Assembly (NCBI GenBank): GCA_031271805.1
Contig: JAISUX010000071.1
Location: forward strand, 1-51,452
Source: Tannerella sp.
GTDB taxonomy: Bacteria > Bacteroidota > Bacteroidia > Bacteroidales > Tannerellaceae
Direction: 5' to 3'
DNA: 51,452 nt
The position numbers and the translations under genes are program-made. Below the pieces are notes generated by a model. That model did no database searches. It saw nothing but the letters and a program-made list of their open reading frames with translations, and was not told the origin of the DNA. How positions within the stretch are numbered: the first letter of the stretch is position 1; each line of letters begins with the position of its first letter. Positions 1-9,054 of this stretch are shown here, one piece after another.

Positions 1-1350
1 ATGTACAAACTCGGCTCTGCGGCTCGGAGTTACTCGCCGCCGATATCGCTTCAGGCGGTCTGGACCGCCGACAACGGTAATTTGCCGCCATGGAAAGGCG
101 ATTACCACCACGACTTGAACACCCAACTCAGTTACTGGCCATGCTATATCGGCAACCATCTTGAAGAAGAATCGGGATACCTCAACTGGCTGTGGGAGAC
201 CATGCCTGCCAACCGACGCTATACAAAAGAGTTTTTCGGCTTGGAAGAGGGCTTGGCAGTGCCGGGAGTTGCGACGCTTCAGGGCGAACCGCTTGCCGGA
301 TGGGCGCAATACACGCTGCAACCCACAACAGTCGCGTGGTTGGCGCAGCATTTCTATCTTCACTGGCTCTATTCGGCTGACCGTGAGTTTCTTAAAACCC
401 GCGCCTATCCGTACATGCGCGAAGCGGCCGTCCTATTCGACAAAGTCGCCGTCCGCGATGAAAACGGCAAACGCAAACTGACCATCAGCGCAAGCCCCGA
501 AATCTATAATAACTCTTTAGAAGCATGGTTCTTAACTACTACTAATTTCGACCTTGCACTGATACGCTTTATCTATTCGGCAGCTGAAAAATGCGCCCGC
601 GAACTCGGACTCAACGACGAAGCGGCGCGCTGGCAAACAATTCTTTCGGAATGGACTGATTACGACCTTGATGAAGACAGCGCTCTGACTTTCGCCAAAG
701 GCTTTCCCTATAACGAATCGCACCGCCATTTCTCGAACGCGATTGCTATTCACCCGCTTGGCCTGCTCGACCGCAGCAATGGCGAAGCCGATGCCCGCAT
801 AATTGAAGCAACTATCGGAAAATTAGACCAATACGGACCTGACGCATGGTGTGGTTATTCCTACAGCTGGCTCGGCAACATTAAAGCCCGCAACCTTGAT
901 GGCGACGGCGCGGCGCTCGCTCTGCGCATCTTTGCCGAGCATTTCTGTCTGCCGAACACGTTCCACGCCAACGGCGACCAGACTAATCAGGGCTATTCCA
1001 AGTTCACATATCGTCCTTTCACACTCGAAGGTAATTTTGCTTTTGCGTCGGGCATTCAAGAGATGCTGCTGCAAAGCCATACGGGGGTTGCGAGGCTGTT
1101 TCCGGCTATTCCTTCTGACTGGAAAGACGTGTCTTTCAGCCAGTTACGAGCCATCGGCGCTTTCCTCGTTTCAGCTGAGATGAAAGACGGCGCGGTGGTG
1201 CACATCGTGATTAAATCGGAGAAAGGCGGCGCTTTGCGTATGGCGAAACCTGCTAACAACGCTCTCAAATGCAAACGAGAAGTTAAGGAAGAGAATGGCG
1301 TCTGGGTCATTGAGACTTCCGTCGGGGAGGTTGTTGAGTTTGGGGTTTGA
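1..1350 (+). CDS. GH95-like glycoside hydrolase, C-terminal part (5' end outside window)
   Basis: This is the (alpha/alpha)6-barrel and C-terminal beta part of a glycoside hydrolase resembling GH95, a family of alpha-L-fucosidases and alpha-L-galactosidases. Seen: an LQAVW...PPWKGDY stretch (residues 17-35) and DLNTQLSYWP (38-47), matching the family's LQGxW / NINTEMNYWP region; a SPE motif with Glu167, which fits the general acid; and LEGNFAFASG (342-351) followed by EMLLQSH, matching the family's DGNFG region. GH95 proteins have several hundred residues before this region, so the ATG at base 1 is probably internal and the gene starts upstream of the window. Residues expected to be Asn (DLN instead of NIN) and Asp (EGNF instead of DGNF) differ, which may mean a different sugar specificity. 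Next to GH116 and GH78 genes it fits a plant-glycan degradation cluster. Confidence 0.72.
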   Translation: MYKLGSAARSYSPPISLQAVWTADNGNLPPWKGDYHHDLNTQLSYWPCYIGNHLEEESGYLNWLWETMPANRRYTKEFFGLEEGLAVPGVATLQGEPLAGWAQYTLQPTTVAWLAQHFYLHWLYSADREFLKTRAYPYMREAAVLFDKVAVRDENGKRKLTISASPEIYNNSLEAWFLTTTNFDLALIRFIYSAAEKCARELGLNDEAARWQTILSEWTDYDLDEDSALTFAKGFPYNESHRHFSNAIAIHPLGLLDRSNGEADARIIEATIGKLDQYGPDAWCGYSYSWLGNIKARNLDGDGAALALRIFAEHFCLPNTFHANGDQTNQGYSKFTYRPFTLEGNFAFASGIQEMLLQSHTGVARLFPAIPSDWKDVSFSQLRAIGAFLVSAEMKDGAVVHIVIKSEKGGALRMAKPANNALKCKREVKEENGVWVIETSVGEVVEFGV

Positions 1351-1428
1351 GGTTTGAGATTCATCACGTTTTTTTCGTAACGAAATTTTCGTAACTAAAA
1401 AAACATGATGAAATTCATAAAAATTTTG

Positions 1429-1436
1429 TATCTTTG
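1429..1436 (+). promoter_or_regulatory. Candidate -7 box (TATCTTTG) for the AAA+ ATPase gene
   Basis: TATCTTTG lies 27 bases before the ATPase start and matches the Bacteroidota TAnnTTTG -7 element. No good TTTG -33 element is seen at the expected distance. Just upstream the decamer TTTTCGTAAC occurs twice within about 25 bases (around 1370-1395), which could be a protein-binding site or chance in AT-rich DNA. Confidence 0.55.
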
Positions 1437-1462
1437 CAGCATGATTTTTAATAAGAAAGAAA

Positions 1463-2605
1463 ATGAAAAAAGAGCTATCTCCTTTTCTAACAGAGAATTA
1501 TATCTCGAAAGAGTATTTCTGCGACCGTGAAGCAGAACTTGCTCTTTTGAAAAAATACGCTCAAAATTCGGTAAATATTACGCTTCTTTCTAACCGAAGA
1601 TTGGGAAAATCGGCGCTTATTCACCGTTTTTTTGAGGACATGGAAGCCGAAAATTATGCCTGCATCTATGCCGATATTTTCGCTACCGGCACCTTGAAAG
1701 AGTTTACCGAAGAGTTGGCGGCGGCTATTTTCAAGCGTTTTCCCAAGAAACGGGGCATAGGGCGCAAGTTCTTTGATTTACTGATGGGTTTCCGTCCGGT
1801 CATCACATACGATGCGCTGTCAGGAACGCCCGAAATTCGTTTTGAATACGTTACGCCAGCGGAATACGAAACGACGCTGAAAGGACTTTTGACGTTCTTA
1901 GACTCTCAAAATCAGAAAGTTATCGTAGCGATTGACGAGTTCACCCAAGTCGCCGACTATCCGGAGAAAAAGACCGAGGCATTGCTGCGCACTGTTGTTC
2001 AGACGCTAACGAACACGAACTTCATCTTTTGCGGCAGCAAGAAGCATCTGATGCTTGAGATGTTCAACACTGCCAACCGCCCGTTCTTTAGCAGCACGCT
2101 CACAATGGGACTTGACGAAATCACGGCTGACAAATATGCCGCGTTTATCACAGAAAAGTTCGCGCTCCACAAGAGAAGCATTGACAGTGAGGCGGTTACA
2201 TTTATTTTGGATTGGACATTGCGTCATACGTACTATACGCAGTTTGTTTGCAACGCTATCTTTGCCGACGGCGAGAAGAAAATCGGCATTGACGTAGTAA
2301 AGCGTGTGTGCGACGAGTGCCTGCGGATACAGCAAACGACTTTTATGCAGTATCGCAGTCTGCTCGCGCCGGTGCAGTGGCGACTGCTTGTCGGCATAGC
2401 CAAGGAAGGCATTGTTACCAAGCCGCAAGCGAAAGATTTCCTGCGCAAATACAACATCGGCGCCGCCTCGTCGGTGAAATCGGCTTTGAACGCACTGCTC
2501 GACAAAGAGATGGTTTGCACCCTCGAAAACCCCGACAAAACAGCCTATCGCGTTTACAACGTCTTCTTAATGAGATGGTTAGCAAGAACAATTAAATTAC
2601 TATAA
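1463..2605 (+). CDS. AAA+ ATPase of the archaeal-type ATPase (ATPase_2) family
   Basis: A cytosolic P-loop ATPase of 380 residues. Seen: degenerate Walker A SNRRLGKS (residues 43-50, Lys49), Walker B KVIVAIDEF with Asp158 and Glu159, a sensor-like FIFCGSKK segment, and a C-terminal region with winged-helix character (a repeated pattern of helix, then SSVKSALNALLDKEMV). This is the layout of the ATPase_2 (PF01637) family, which is found in many copies in Bacteroidales and has no settled role. No signal peptide. It lies alone between two glycosidase genes with its own promoter-like box, so it may be an unrelated insertion in the cluster. The start is the first ATG of the frame, preceded by an AAGAAAG stretch. 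Confidence 0.8.
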   Translation: MKKELSPFLTENYISKEYFCDREAELALLKKYAQNSVNITLLSNRRLGKSALIHRFFEDMEAENYACIYADIFATGTLKEFTEELAAAIFKRFPKKRGIGRKFFDLLMGFRPVITYDALSGTPEIRFEYVTPAEYETTLKGLLTFLDSQNQKVIVAIDEFTQVADYPEKKTEALLRTVVQTLTNTNFIFCGSKKHLMLEMFNTANRPFFSSTLTMGLDEITADKYAAFITEKFALHKRSIDSEAVTFILDWTLRHTYYTQFVCNAIFADGEKKIGIDVVKRVCDECLRIQQTTFMQYRSLLAPVQWRLLVGIAKEGIVTKPQAKDFLRKYNIGAASSVKSALNALLDKEMVCTLENPDKTAYRVYNVFLMRWLARTIKLL

Positions 2606-2654
2606 AAATGAAACATCTAATAGAACTCTTGTTATTTTAGTTGATTTTTTTAAC

Positions 2655-2668
2655 AAATTAGTGCATCA
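2655..2668. repeat. Intergenic 14-mer AAATTAGTGCATCA, copy 1
   Basis: The identical 14-mer recurs at 10882-10895; in both places it follows a T-rich run and is followed by an AT-rich stretch. Copy 1 lies 10 bases before the first possible start of the GH116-like gene. It may be a shared regulatory element of the glycosidase genes or a small dispersed repeat. Confidence 0.35.
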
Positions 2669-2701
2669 GTAGTATTTATGAACAATAATTATCATATTAA
2701 A

Positions 2702-5203
2702 ATGAAAAAGACAGTATTTTTTATCTTATTTTTTATGGGAATCGTAGTATCGACCGCATCTATAGCGCAGTCATCGCAGGCATGGCCTGTATTAAAACAT
2801 TACGACCAACAGCATCTGTACCGAATAGCGCTTCCGTTGGGAGGTATAGGCACTGGAACCGTTTCGCTTGGCGGCAGGGGTGAACTGCGCGACTGGGAAA
2901 TCATGAACGTACCGGGCAAAGGTTACGGTACCATACAGACGGGTAATGACGCGCCGTTTTTTGCCGTCTATATCAAGCCTGCTGCCGGCAATGGCACGAC
3001 AACCTTGCTTGAAGGTCCATTATATGACTTCGAATATCTGCATGCCGAGGGGCGACCCGTCAATCACCACGGACTGCCTCGATTCTCACATGCCTCTTTT
3101 GATGCCGCATACCCTTTCGGACAGGTCAATCTGACGGATGACAATCTTCCCGTAAAGGTAAAAATCAAAGGTTTCAACCCGCTTATACCCGGTGACGAGG
3201 AGAACAGCGGGTTGCCGATAGCCATTTTAAGATATGAAGTTACCAATACGGGAAATCAGCCGTTGGAAGTTTCCGTCTGCGGTTCAATACGTAATTTCAT
3301 CGGGAGAGACGGCAGTCGCTTTCACTTTGACTGGAAAGGCGATTTCATGCCCGACGGAGCGCGTTACAACAGGAATGAATATCGTGAAATGAATGGTCTG
3401 AAAGGCATTTATTTCACTTCCGACAGTGTGCCTGAAAACGATACGGCTTATGGTAATATGAGTTTAGTGACTCCTGCGGAAGGGGCGGTAACATATCGTA
3501 CATCTTCAAAATCAAACAATTGGAGTAATTCCATGCTTAATTTCTGGGATGATTTCAGCGCTGACGGGCTGTTAACCGAGCGAACCGAACCGGTTACCGA
3601 GAGCGACCCGATGGCTTCTTTGGCCGTAAAGAAAACCGTTGCGGCAGGCACAACCGAGACATTCACCTTTTATCTGACATGGAACTTTCCAAACCGCAAG
3701 TCATGGTCGTCAACCGTTGTCGGCAATTATTACAGCGTCAAATATCCCGATTCATGGCAGGCTGCCCTGCAAATAATACCTCAAATACCAGAATTTGAAC
3801 GTCAAACATTACTGTTTGTGAACGCATTACTCGAATCGTCTTATCCCGATGAGATTAAAGAAGCGGCTTTATTTAACCTTGCCACATTGCGTTCTCAGAC
3901 GGTGTTTCGACTTCCCGACGGTCATTTGATGGGTTGGGAAGGCGTATTCGATCGCTATGGTTCCTGTATGGGGTCTTGTACACACGTTTGGAACTATGAA
4001 ACGGCTACGGCGTTCCTGTTTGGTAAGTTAGCCCTGACAATGCGTGACGTGGAACTTAATTACGCTTTACGTGAAGATAACGGTCTGATGAACTTTCGCG
4101 CCGCGCTACCCCTTTCGGAAGCATCCAAAGGCAACAGCGCCGCTGCCGACGGTCAGATGGGTTGCATAATGAAAGCATACCGCGACTGGAAGATGTCAGG
4201 CGATAATGAGTTCCTTCAAAAAAATTGGGGGCAGATAAAAAAAGCCCTTTCGTATGCATGGGTAGAAAAAGGTTGGGACGGTAATCAGGACGGCGTGATG
4301 GAAGGCTCTCAGCACAATACTATGGACGTCAATTATTTCGGCCCGAACCCACAGATGCAGTTCTGGTATCTTGGAGCATTGAAAGCTGCCGAACAGATGG
4401 CTAAAGCGATGAAAGACAAATCTTTTGCAACAAAATGTCGCCGACTTTACGAACAAGGCAGTCGCTGGACGGACGCCAACCTCTTTAACGGCGATTATTA
4501 CGAGCATAAAATAACCGACCCGCAGACGTTTGAATTTTTAGACAACGAAAACAACATTCCCGACTTCCAACTCGGCAAAGGTTGCCTCGTTGACCAGTTG
4601 GTAGGACAGTATATGGCGCATATTTGCGGACTGGGTTATCTTGCTGACAAACAGCATGTTCAAACAACTCTGAAAAGTATCATGAAGAACAATTTCGTTC
4701 CTGATTTCAGCCGTCATTTCAACAATATGCGCTCGTATGTCATGGGCGACGAAGCAGGCTTGTTAATGGCATCATGGCCTAAAGGGAGACTTACTACGCC
4801 GTTTCCTTATTTTGCCGAGGTCATGACAGGCTTTGAATACTGCGCTGCCGTTGGTATGATTTACGAAGGTAATGAAACTGATGCGCTTACGGTCATCAAA
4901 GCCATCCGCGCCCGCCACGACGGAGCCAAACGCAATCCGTTCAGCGAACCCGAATGTGGACATCACTATGCCCGTTCCATGGCGTCATGGTCGGCTATTC
5001 CCGCCTTATCGGGTTTCCACTGGTCGGGAATTGACGGAATAATGGAATTTACTTCCAAACCCGGAACATACTTCTGGTCGAACGGATACGCATGGGGAAC
5101 ATGTAAAATCAGCAACAGTGAAGTAGATCTGAAAGTCTTGTACGGTACGCTTAAAATCAAGAAATTGAGACTTGACGACGGACGAGAAATAAAATATAAC
5201 TAA
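2702..5203 (+). CDS. GH116-like glycoside hydrolase (beta-glucosidase/glucosylceramidase GBA2 type), secreted
   Basis: An exported enzyme with the two-part layout of GH116: an N-terminal beta-sandwich opening with LPLGGIGTGTVSLGGRGELRDW, then an (alpha/alpha)6 catalytic domain. GH116 members act on beta-glucosides, beta-xylosides or glucosylceramide. Seen: MGSCTHVWNYE, the typical start of the catalytic barrel, and VDQLVGQ...CGLGYL, whose Asp fits the family's general acid; it is residue 631 counted from this start. I place the start at the ATG of MKKTVFF because it gives a clean signal peptide (cleavage after SIAQ); an in-frame ATG 24 bases upstream would add eight polar residues. The gene leads an operon: the GH78-like gene begins 10 bases after its stop. 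Confidence 0.85.
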   Translation: MKKTVFFILFFMGIVVSTASIAQSSQAWPVLKHYDQQHLYRIALPLGGIGTGTVSLGGRGELRDWEIMNVPGKGYGTIQTGNDAPFFAVYIKPAAGNGTTTLLEGPLYDFEYLHAEGRPVNHHGLPRFSHASFDAAYPFGQVNLTDDNLPVKVKIKGFNPLIPGDEENSGLPIAILRYEVTNTGNQPLEVSVCGSIRNFIGRDGSRFHFDWKGDFMPDGARYNRNEYREMNGLKGIYFTSDSVPENDTAYGNMSLVTPAEGAVTYRTSSKSNNWSNSMLNFWDDFSADGLLTERTEPVTESDPMASLAVKKTVAAGTTETFTFYLTWNFPNRKSWSSTVVGNYYSVKYPDSWQAALQIIPQIPEFERQTLLFVNALLESSYPDEIKEAALFNLATLRSQTVFRLPDGHLMGWEGVFDRYGSCMGSCTHVWNYETATAFLFGKLALTMRDVELNYALREDNGLMNFRAALPLSEASKGNSAAADGQMGCIMKAYRDWKMSGDNEFLQKNWGQIKKALSYAWVEKGWDGNQDGVMEGSQHNTMDVNYFGPNPQMQFWYLGALKAAEQMAKAMKDKSFATKCRRLYEQGSRWTDANLFNGDYYEHKITDPQTFEFLDNENNIPDFQLGKGCLVDQLVGQYMAHICGLGYLADKQHVQTTLKSIMKNNFVPDFSRHFNNMRSYVMGDEAGLLMASWPKGRLTTPFPYFAEVMTGFEYCAAVGMIYEGNETDALTVIKAIRARHDGAKRNPFSEPECGHHYARSMASWSAIPALSGFHWSGIDGIMEFTSKPGTYFWSNGYAWGTCKISNSEVDLKVLYGTLKIKKLRLDDGREIKYN

Positions 5204-5213
5204 TTTACATAAT

Positions 5214-7475
5214 ATGAGAAAAGTATTCATTTGTATTTTACTTGCCGCAGGCTTGAATGTTGCGGCGCAAACCGGCGAGGCATTGAAGCCTACTAATCTC
5301 ACTACCGATTTGTTGGAACATACCGACCGCGTCTTCCTCGACGGATACCCTTCCACGGTGGCTCTTTCCGAACTTACAAAAACCGTCGAGCGCTATCAGA
5401 TTGCGGAAATACGCTCTACGAAGCCTTTTTTAGGGTGGGTAGTGAACAGCACAACGCCCAACATTTTGCAGACATGCTACAGGATATTGATGGCCACAAC
5501 GCCTGCTTTGCTTGCCAAAGACAGCGCCGACGTATGGGACAGCGGACGCATTGACAGCGATAACTCCGTCGCCGTGCAGTATGACGGCAAGCCGCTGAAG
5601 CCCTCGACTGTCTATTACTGGGCAGTCAAGACATGGGACAACCACGGCAACGAGAGTGCGTTATCTGCGCCGAAAGCCTTTCGCACAGCCGCGACGCTCG
5701 ACGGCGCTACGGCGCGTTACCCGTTGCAGCTCACCGACGAGACGCCGGTAAGCATCGCGACTAACAGCGCCGGAAATCGACTTGTTGACTTCGGACGCGA
5801 CGCTTTCGCCAAGCTACGGCTGACGCTGGCGTCGGAACATGGCGGCGACACGGTAACAGTGCATCTTGGCGAGACGCTGCGAGGTGATGCGATAGACCGC
5901 CGTCCGGGCGGCACTATCCGCTATGCGTCGTACCGGTTACCGCTACTTGCAGGAATCCACACATATACTGTAAAGATGCGCCCCGATGGACGCAACACCG
6001 GCAATGCGGCAGTGAAAATGCCCGACTACATCGGCGAAGTACTGCCGTTCCGCTATTGCGAAATTGAGAACTATGGCAAACCATTACAACCGACAGCGCT
6101 TGTGAGGCAGATGGCGCACTACCCGTTTGACGACAATGCCGCATATTTCCATTCCTCTGATACTGTATTGAATAAAGTTTGGGAACTGTGTAAATATTCG
6201 ATGAAAGCGACCTCGTTCTGCGGCGTCTTTGTTGACGGCGATCGCGAGCGCATACCCTACGAAGCCGACGCTTTCATCAACCAGTTAGGCTACTATGCCG
6301 TCGCCCGCGAATATTCCATAGCCCGATATTCAAATGAATATTTGCTCTTTAACACAACCTGGCCAACCGAGTGGTTTCTGCACTCAGTATTGATGTCATG
6401 GTACGACTATTTATATACCGGCAATCCGGAATCGCTTCGCAAATATTATAACGAGCTGAAACCAAAGACATTGCTTGCATTAAGAGAGGCTAACGGTTTG
6501 ATAAGCACGCGCACCGGCAAGTTGACGCCCGAAGTGAAACGCGAAATACATGCTAACGGCGATGTGCGTGACATAGTGGACTGGCCCCAGGCAGGCGGCT
6601 TCGGTGCGAAAGGCGAATCCGACGGCTTTGTTTTTACCGACTACAACACTGTCGTCAATGCGTTCCATTATGAGAATCTGCGCCTGATGAGCCTTATAGC
6701 CGACGAACTGGGTTTTGCCGACGACAAGGCTTTTTATGCCAAAGAAGCCGAAAGGGTTAAGGGACAGATAAATAAGCTACTCCTTGACCCACAAAAAGGC
6801 ATTTACAAAGACGGAGTTGAAACAGAGCATAATGCCTTGCACAGTAATATGTTGCCGCTCACATTCGGCATTACGCCTGCGAAACATGTTGCAGCGTCGA
6901 AGGCGTTCATCCGCTCGCGGGGCATGGCGTGCAGCGTCTATGGCTCGCAATATCTGCTTGATGCGACGTATGCGAGCGGCGACGCCGACTACGGTCTCAA
7001 ACTGCTGACCGCTACCGACGACCGCAGTTGGTACAACATGCTGCGCGTCGGCTCTACCATCACCCTCGAAGCATGGGACAACAAATACAAGACCAATCAG
7101 GACTGGAACCACGCTTGGGGCGCGGCGCCTGCCAATATCATCCCCCGCAAACTGATGGGCGTCGAGCCTTTGGAAGCGGGGTTCAAACGCATCCGCATCA
7201 AGCCGCAGCCCTCAACGCTCGCTAATGCGTCTATCTTAACCCCAACCATACGCGGTAACGTGCGCGTATCGTTTGATAATCAACCGGGAACACGGTTTGA
7301 AATGGCTGTTGAAATACCGGCAAACGCCGTTGCCGAAGTATGGGTTCCTCTTTCAGGTCTGTCGGAGAGAAAATACCGACTTACCATTGACGGCAAACCC
7401 GTAAAAGGCAAATTATCAGACGGTTTCGTTGTTGTGGAATCAGGCTCCGGCTCTCACACATTCCTGTTGCAATGA
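5214..7475 (+). CDS. GH78-like alpha-L-rhamnosidase, secreted
   Basis: A probable alpha-L-rhamnosidase that removes terminal L-rhamnose from glycans or glycosides. Seen: signal peptide ending in VAAQ (about residue 19); a fibronectin-like N-terminal region (VYYWAVKTWD, about 130-140); a beta-sandwich with VDFGRDAFAKLRL; then the (alpha/alpha)6 barrel with VDGDRERIPYEAD (340-352), equivalent to the family's D-x-x-R-D-E-R motif, and EAWDNK...DWNHAWG (Glu619, His633), the second conserved catalytic region. A C-terminal beta domain follows. At 753 residues it is a compact member. It starts 10 bases after the GH116-like gene and its stop overlaps the next start (ATGA), so the three genes are co-transcribed. 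Confidence 0.85.
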   Translation: MRKVFICILLAAGLNVAAQTGEALKPTNLTTDLLEHTDRVFLDGYPSTVALSELTKTVERYQIAEIRSTKPFLGWVVNSTTPNILQTCYRILMATTPALLAKDSADVWDSGRIDSDNSVAVQYDGKPLKPSTVYYWAVKTWDNHGNESALSAPKAFRTAATLDGATARYPLQLTDETPVSIATNSAGNRLVDFGRDAFAKLRLTLASEHGGDTVTVHLGETLRGDAIDRRPGGTIRYASYRLPLLAGIHTYTVKMRPDGRNTGNAAVKMPDYIGEVLPFRYCEIENYGKPLQPTALVRQMAHYPFDDNAAYFHSSDTVLNKVWELCKYSMKATSFCGVFVDGDRERIPYEADAFINQLGYYAVAREYSIARYSNEYLLFNTTWPTEWFLHSVLMSWYDYLYTGNPESLRKYYNELKPKTLLALREANGLISTRTGKLTPEVKREIHANGDVRDIVDWPQAGGFGAKGESDGFVFTDYNTVVNAFHYENLRLMSLIADELGFADDKAFYAKEAERVKGQINKLLLDPQKGIYKDGVETEHNALHSNMLPLTFGITPAKHVAASKAFIRSRGMACSVYGSQYLLDATYASGDADYGLKLLTATDDRSWYNMLRVGSTITLEAWDNKYKTNQDWNHAWGAAPANIIPRKLMGVEPLEAGFKRIRIKPQPSTLANASILTPTIRGNVRVSFDNQPGTRFEMAVEIPANAVAEVWVPLSGLSERKYRLTIDGKPVKGKLSDGFVVVESGSGSHTFLLQ

Positions 7476-8923
7476 AACATTTCGCATTTTTCTTGTTCCT
7501 GTGGGTTAACATACAGTTTTCACAAAGCGCCCGTAACTATTACATAAGCGCCTCCACAGGCAATGACGCCAATAGCGGTTTGACGTCTGAAAAGGCATGG
7601 AAATCGTTGGAAAAGGTCAACGCTCATGTTTTCCTGCCCGGCGACAGCATCCTGTTTCACTCAGGCGACAAGTGGTACGGGCAACTGCGTCCGCAGGGTT
7701 CGGGCGCCGACGGCAAGCCTGTATGCGTCGCAAAATACGGCGGCGAGGCGCTACCGGTGATAGATGCTTTGGACAAACCCGGCGCAGTGTTCCAACTTGA
7801 AAATCAGGACTATTGGGAAATAACATCTATAGAAGTAACAGCAAGCGCTACAAAGGACGATTTAACGATTGAGAAGCCAATCTTTCAGGGTATCCATATT
7901 ATTGCCACAACAGCAGAGCGGGTATTGAAGCACATCGTAATTCGTAACTGCGTGGTACGCAACATCTACAGCAGAATGAAAGTTTATGAGAGCGGCGGCA
8001 TCTGGATAGGCGTTCCGGGGTGGAGCGACAAGTTGACCGGCAAGAAAGGCGTTGAAAATCCATACGGTCATAGCGCAAATCTCAAAACCGGTTTCGAGGA
8101 TGTGCTGATAGAAAACAACCGTATCTGCGGTGTGGACAGGTGCGGTATTTTGGTTTGGACAACAGCAAGCCCGTCTCCAAGCATTCAAGGTCTTTTTCTG
8201 AAAGAACTGATTCCTTCCAAAAACGTGGTAGTACGAGAAAACGAACTGTCGGATATTGGCGGAGACGCCATCCTTATTATGGGTTCCGAAGCGCCGTTAG
8301 TAGAGCGAAATATCGTTAGGCGCGCCTGTAAAAAAGCCGGTCATCCCGCTTTGGAAGAAAAGGAATACTGGGCTTACTGCGCCGCTTCCGTCTGGTTTCA
8401 TCACTGTTACAGAGGTATTATCCAATACAACGAAGTGTATGATACAGAGAGACTTGAGCGCAATTTCGACGGTATGGCATACGACATTGATTTGGGCTGT
8501 GAACAATGCGCGGTACAATATAATTACAGCAGCAACAACCGTGGCGGTCTTCTACTTGTCATGGGTTCGACCTTTGATAATGTGGCGCGGTATAATATCA
8601 GCGTAAACGACCATACCCATATTCTTTTTATCGTAGGTAACGTTTCGGATAATAACCTGATTTGCAACAACACGATATATACGAATGCCGATACTGCCTG
8701 CATTGTTCCTCGCGCCCGTTTGAAAAACAATACATTCATGGCTACCGGCGCAGGCAAGATTGAAATCCGCGATTGGAAACATCCGGTCTATACAGAGTGG
8801 CTGCCTGCTAACGGCGAATTGTTAAACAACTGCTATTTCGGTAATGTGGACGTACCGGAGCAGGACAGTTTGAGGATAATCAACAGTCCGCAAATCAGTT
8901 TTCCGAGCAAAGACGATTATTAG
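7472..8923 (+). CDS. Secreted right-handed parallel beta-helix protein
   Basis: A 483-residue exported protein with a signal peptide (hydrophobic stretch FAFFLFLWVNIQFSQSA) and the start YYISASTGNDANSGLT..AWKSLEKVN, typical of bacterial right-handed beta-helix proteins, some of which are polysaccharide lyases or glycosidases. The middle has repeated short strands with Asn/Val/Ile ladders such as VVRENELSDIGGDAI and NIVRRACKKAG, as in PbH1 repeats. I cannot assign a CAZy family or catalytic residues. The start overlaps the stop of the GH78-like gene by four bases, so it is translationally coupled; a role as lyase, glycosidase or glycan-binding protein acting with the rhamnosidase is inferred. 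Confidence 0.75.
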   Translation: MKHFAFFLFLWVNIQFSQSARNYYISASTGNDANSGLTSEKAWKSLEKVNAHVFLPGDSILFHSGDKWYGQLRPQGSGADGKPVCVAKYGGEALPVIDALDKPGAVFQLENQDYWEITSIEVTASATKDDLTIEKPIFQGIHIIATTAERVLKHIVIRNCVVRNIYSRMKVYESGGIWIGVPGWSDKLTGKKGVENPYGHSANLKTGFEDVLIENNRICGVDRCGILVWTTASPSPSIQGLFLKELIPSKNVVVRENELSDIGGDAILIMGSEAPLVERNIVRRACKKAGHPALEEKEYWAYCAASVWFHHCYRGIIQYNEVYDTERLERNFDGMAYDIDLGCEQCAVQYNYSSNNRGGLLLVMGSTFDNVARYNISVNDHTHILFIVGNVSDNNLICNNTIYTNADTACIVPRARLKNNTFMATGAGKIEIRDWKHPVYTEWLPANGELLNNCYFGNVDVPEQDSLRIINSPQISFPSKDDY

Positions 8924-9054
8924 GTCGTCAAGTCTTAACAACACGTTTTCAAGTTCGAGGGCTAATGCTATTGCCGACGACTCGCCCTTAGGCAACTCGT
9001 ATCGGTAATGACAGCTATCTCACGCTTTGGAAAACCAAACGTCGGACTATTTTA

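Noticed and set aside
1-3. ATG at the first base as the true start of the GH95-like gene
   Set aside because: The protein begins in the middle of the catalytic domain and lacks signal peptide and N-terminal domains, so the start is upstream of the window.
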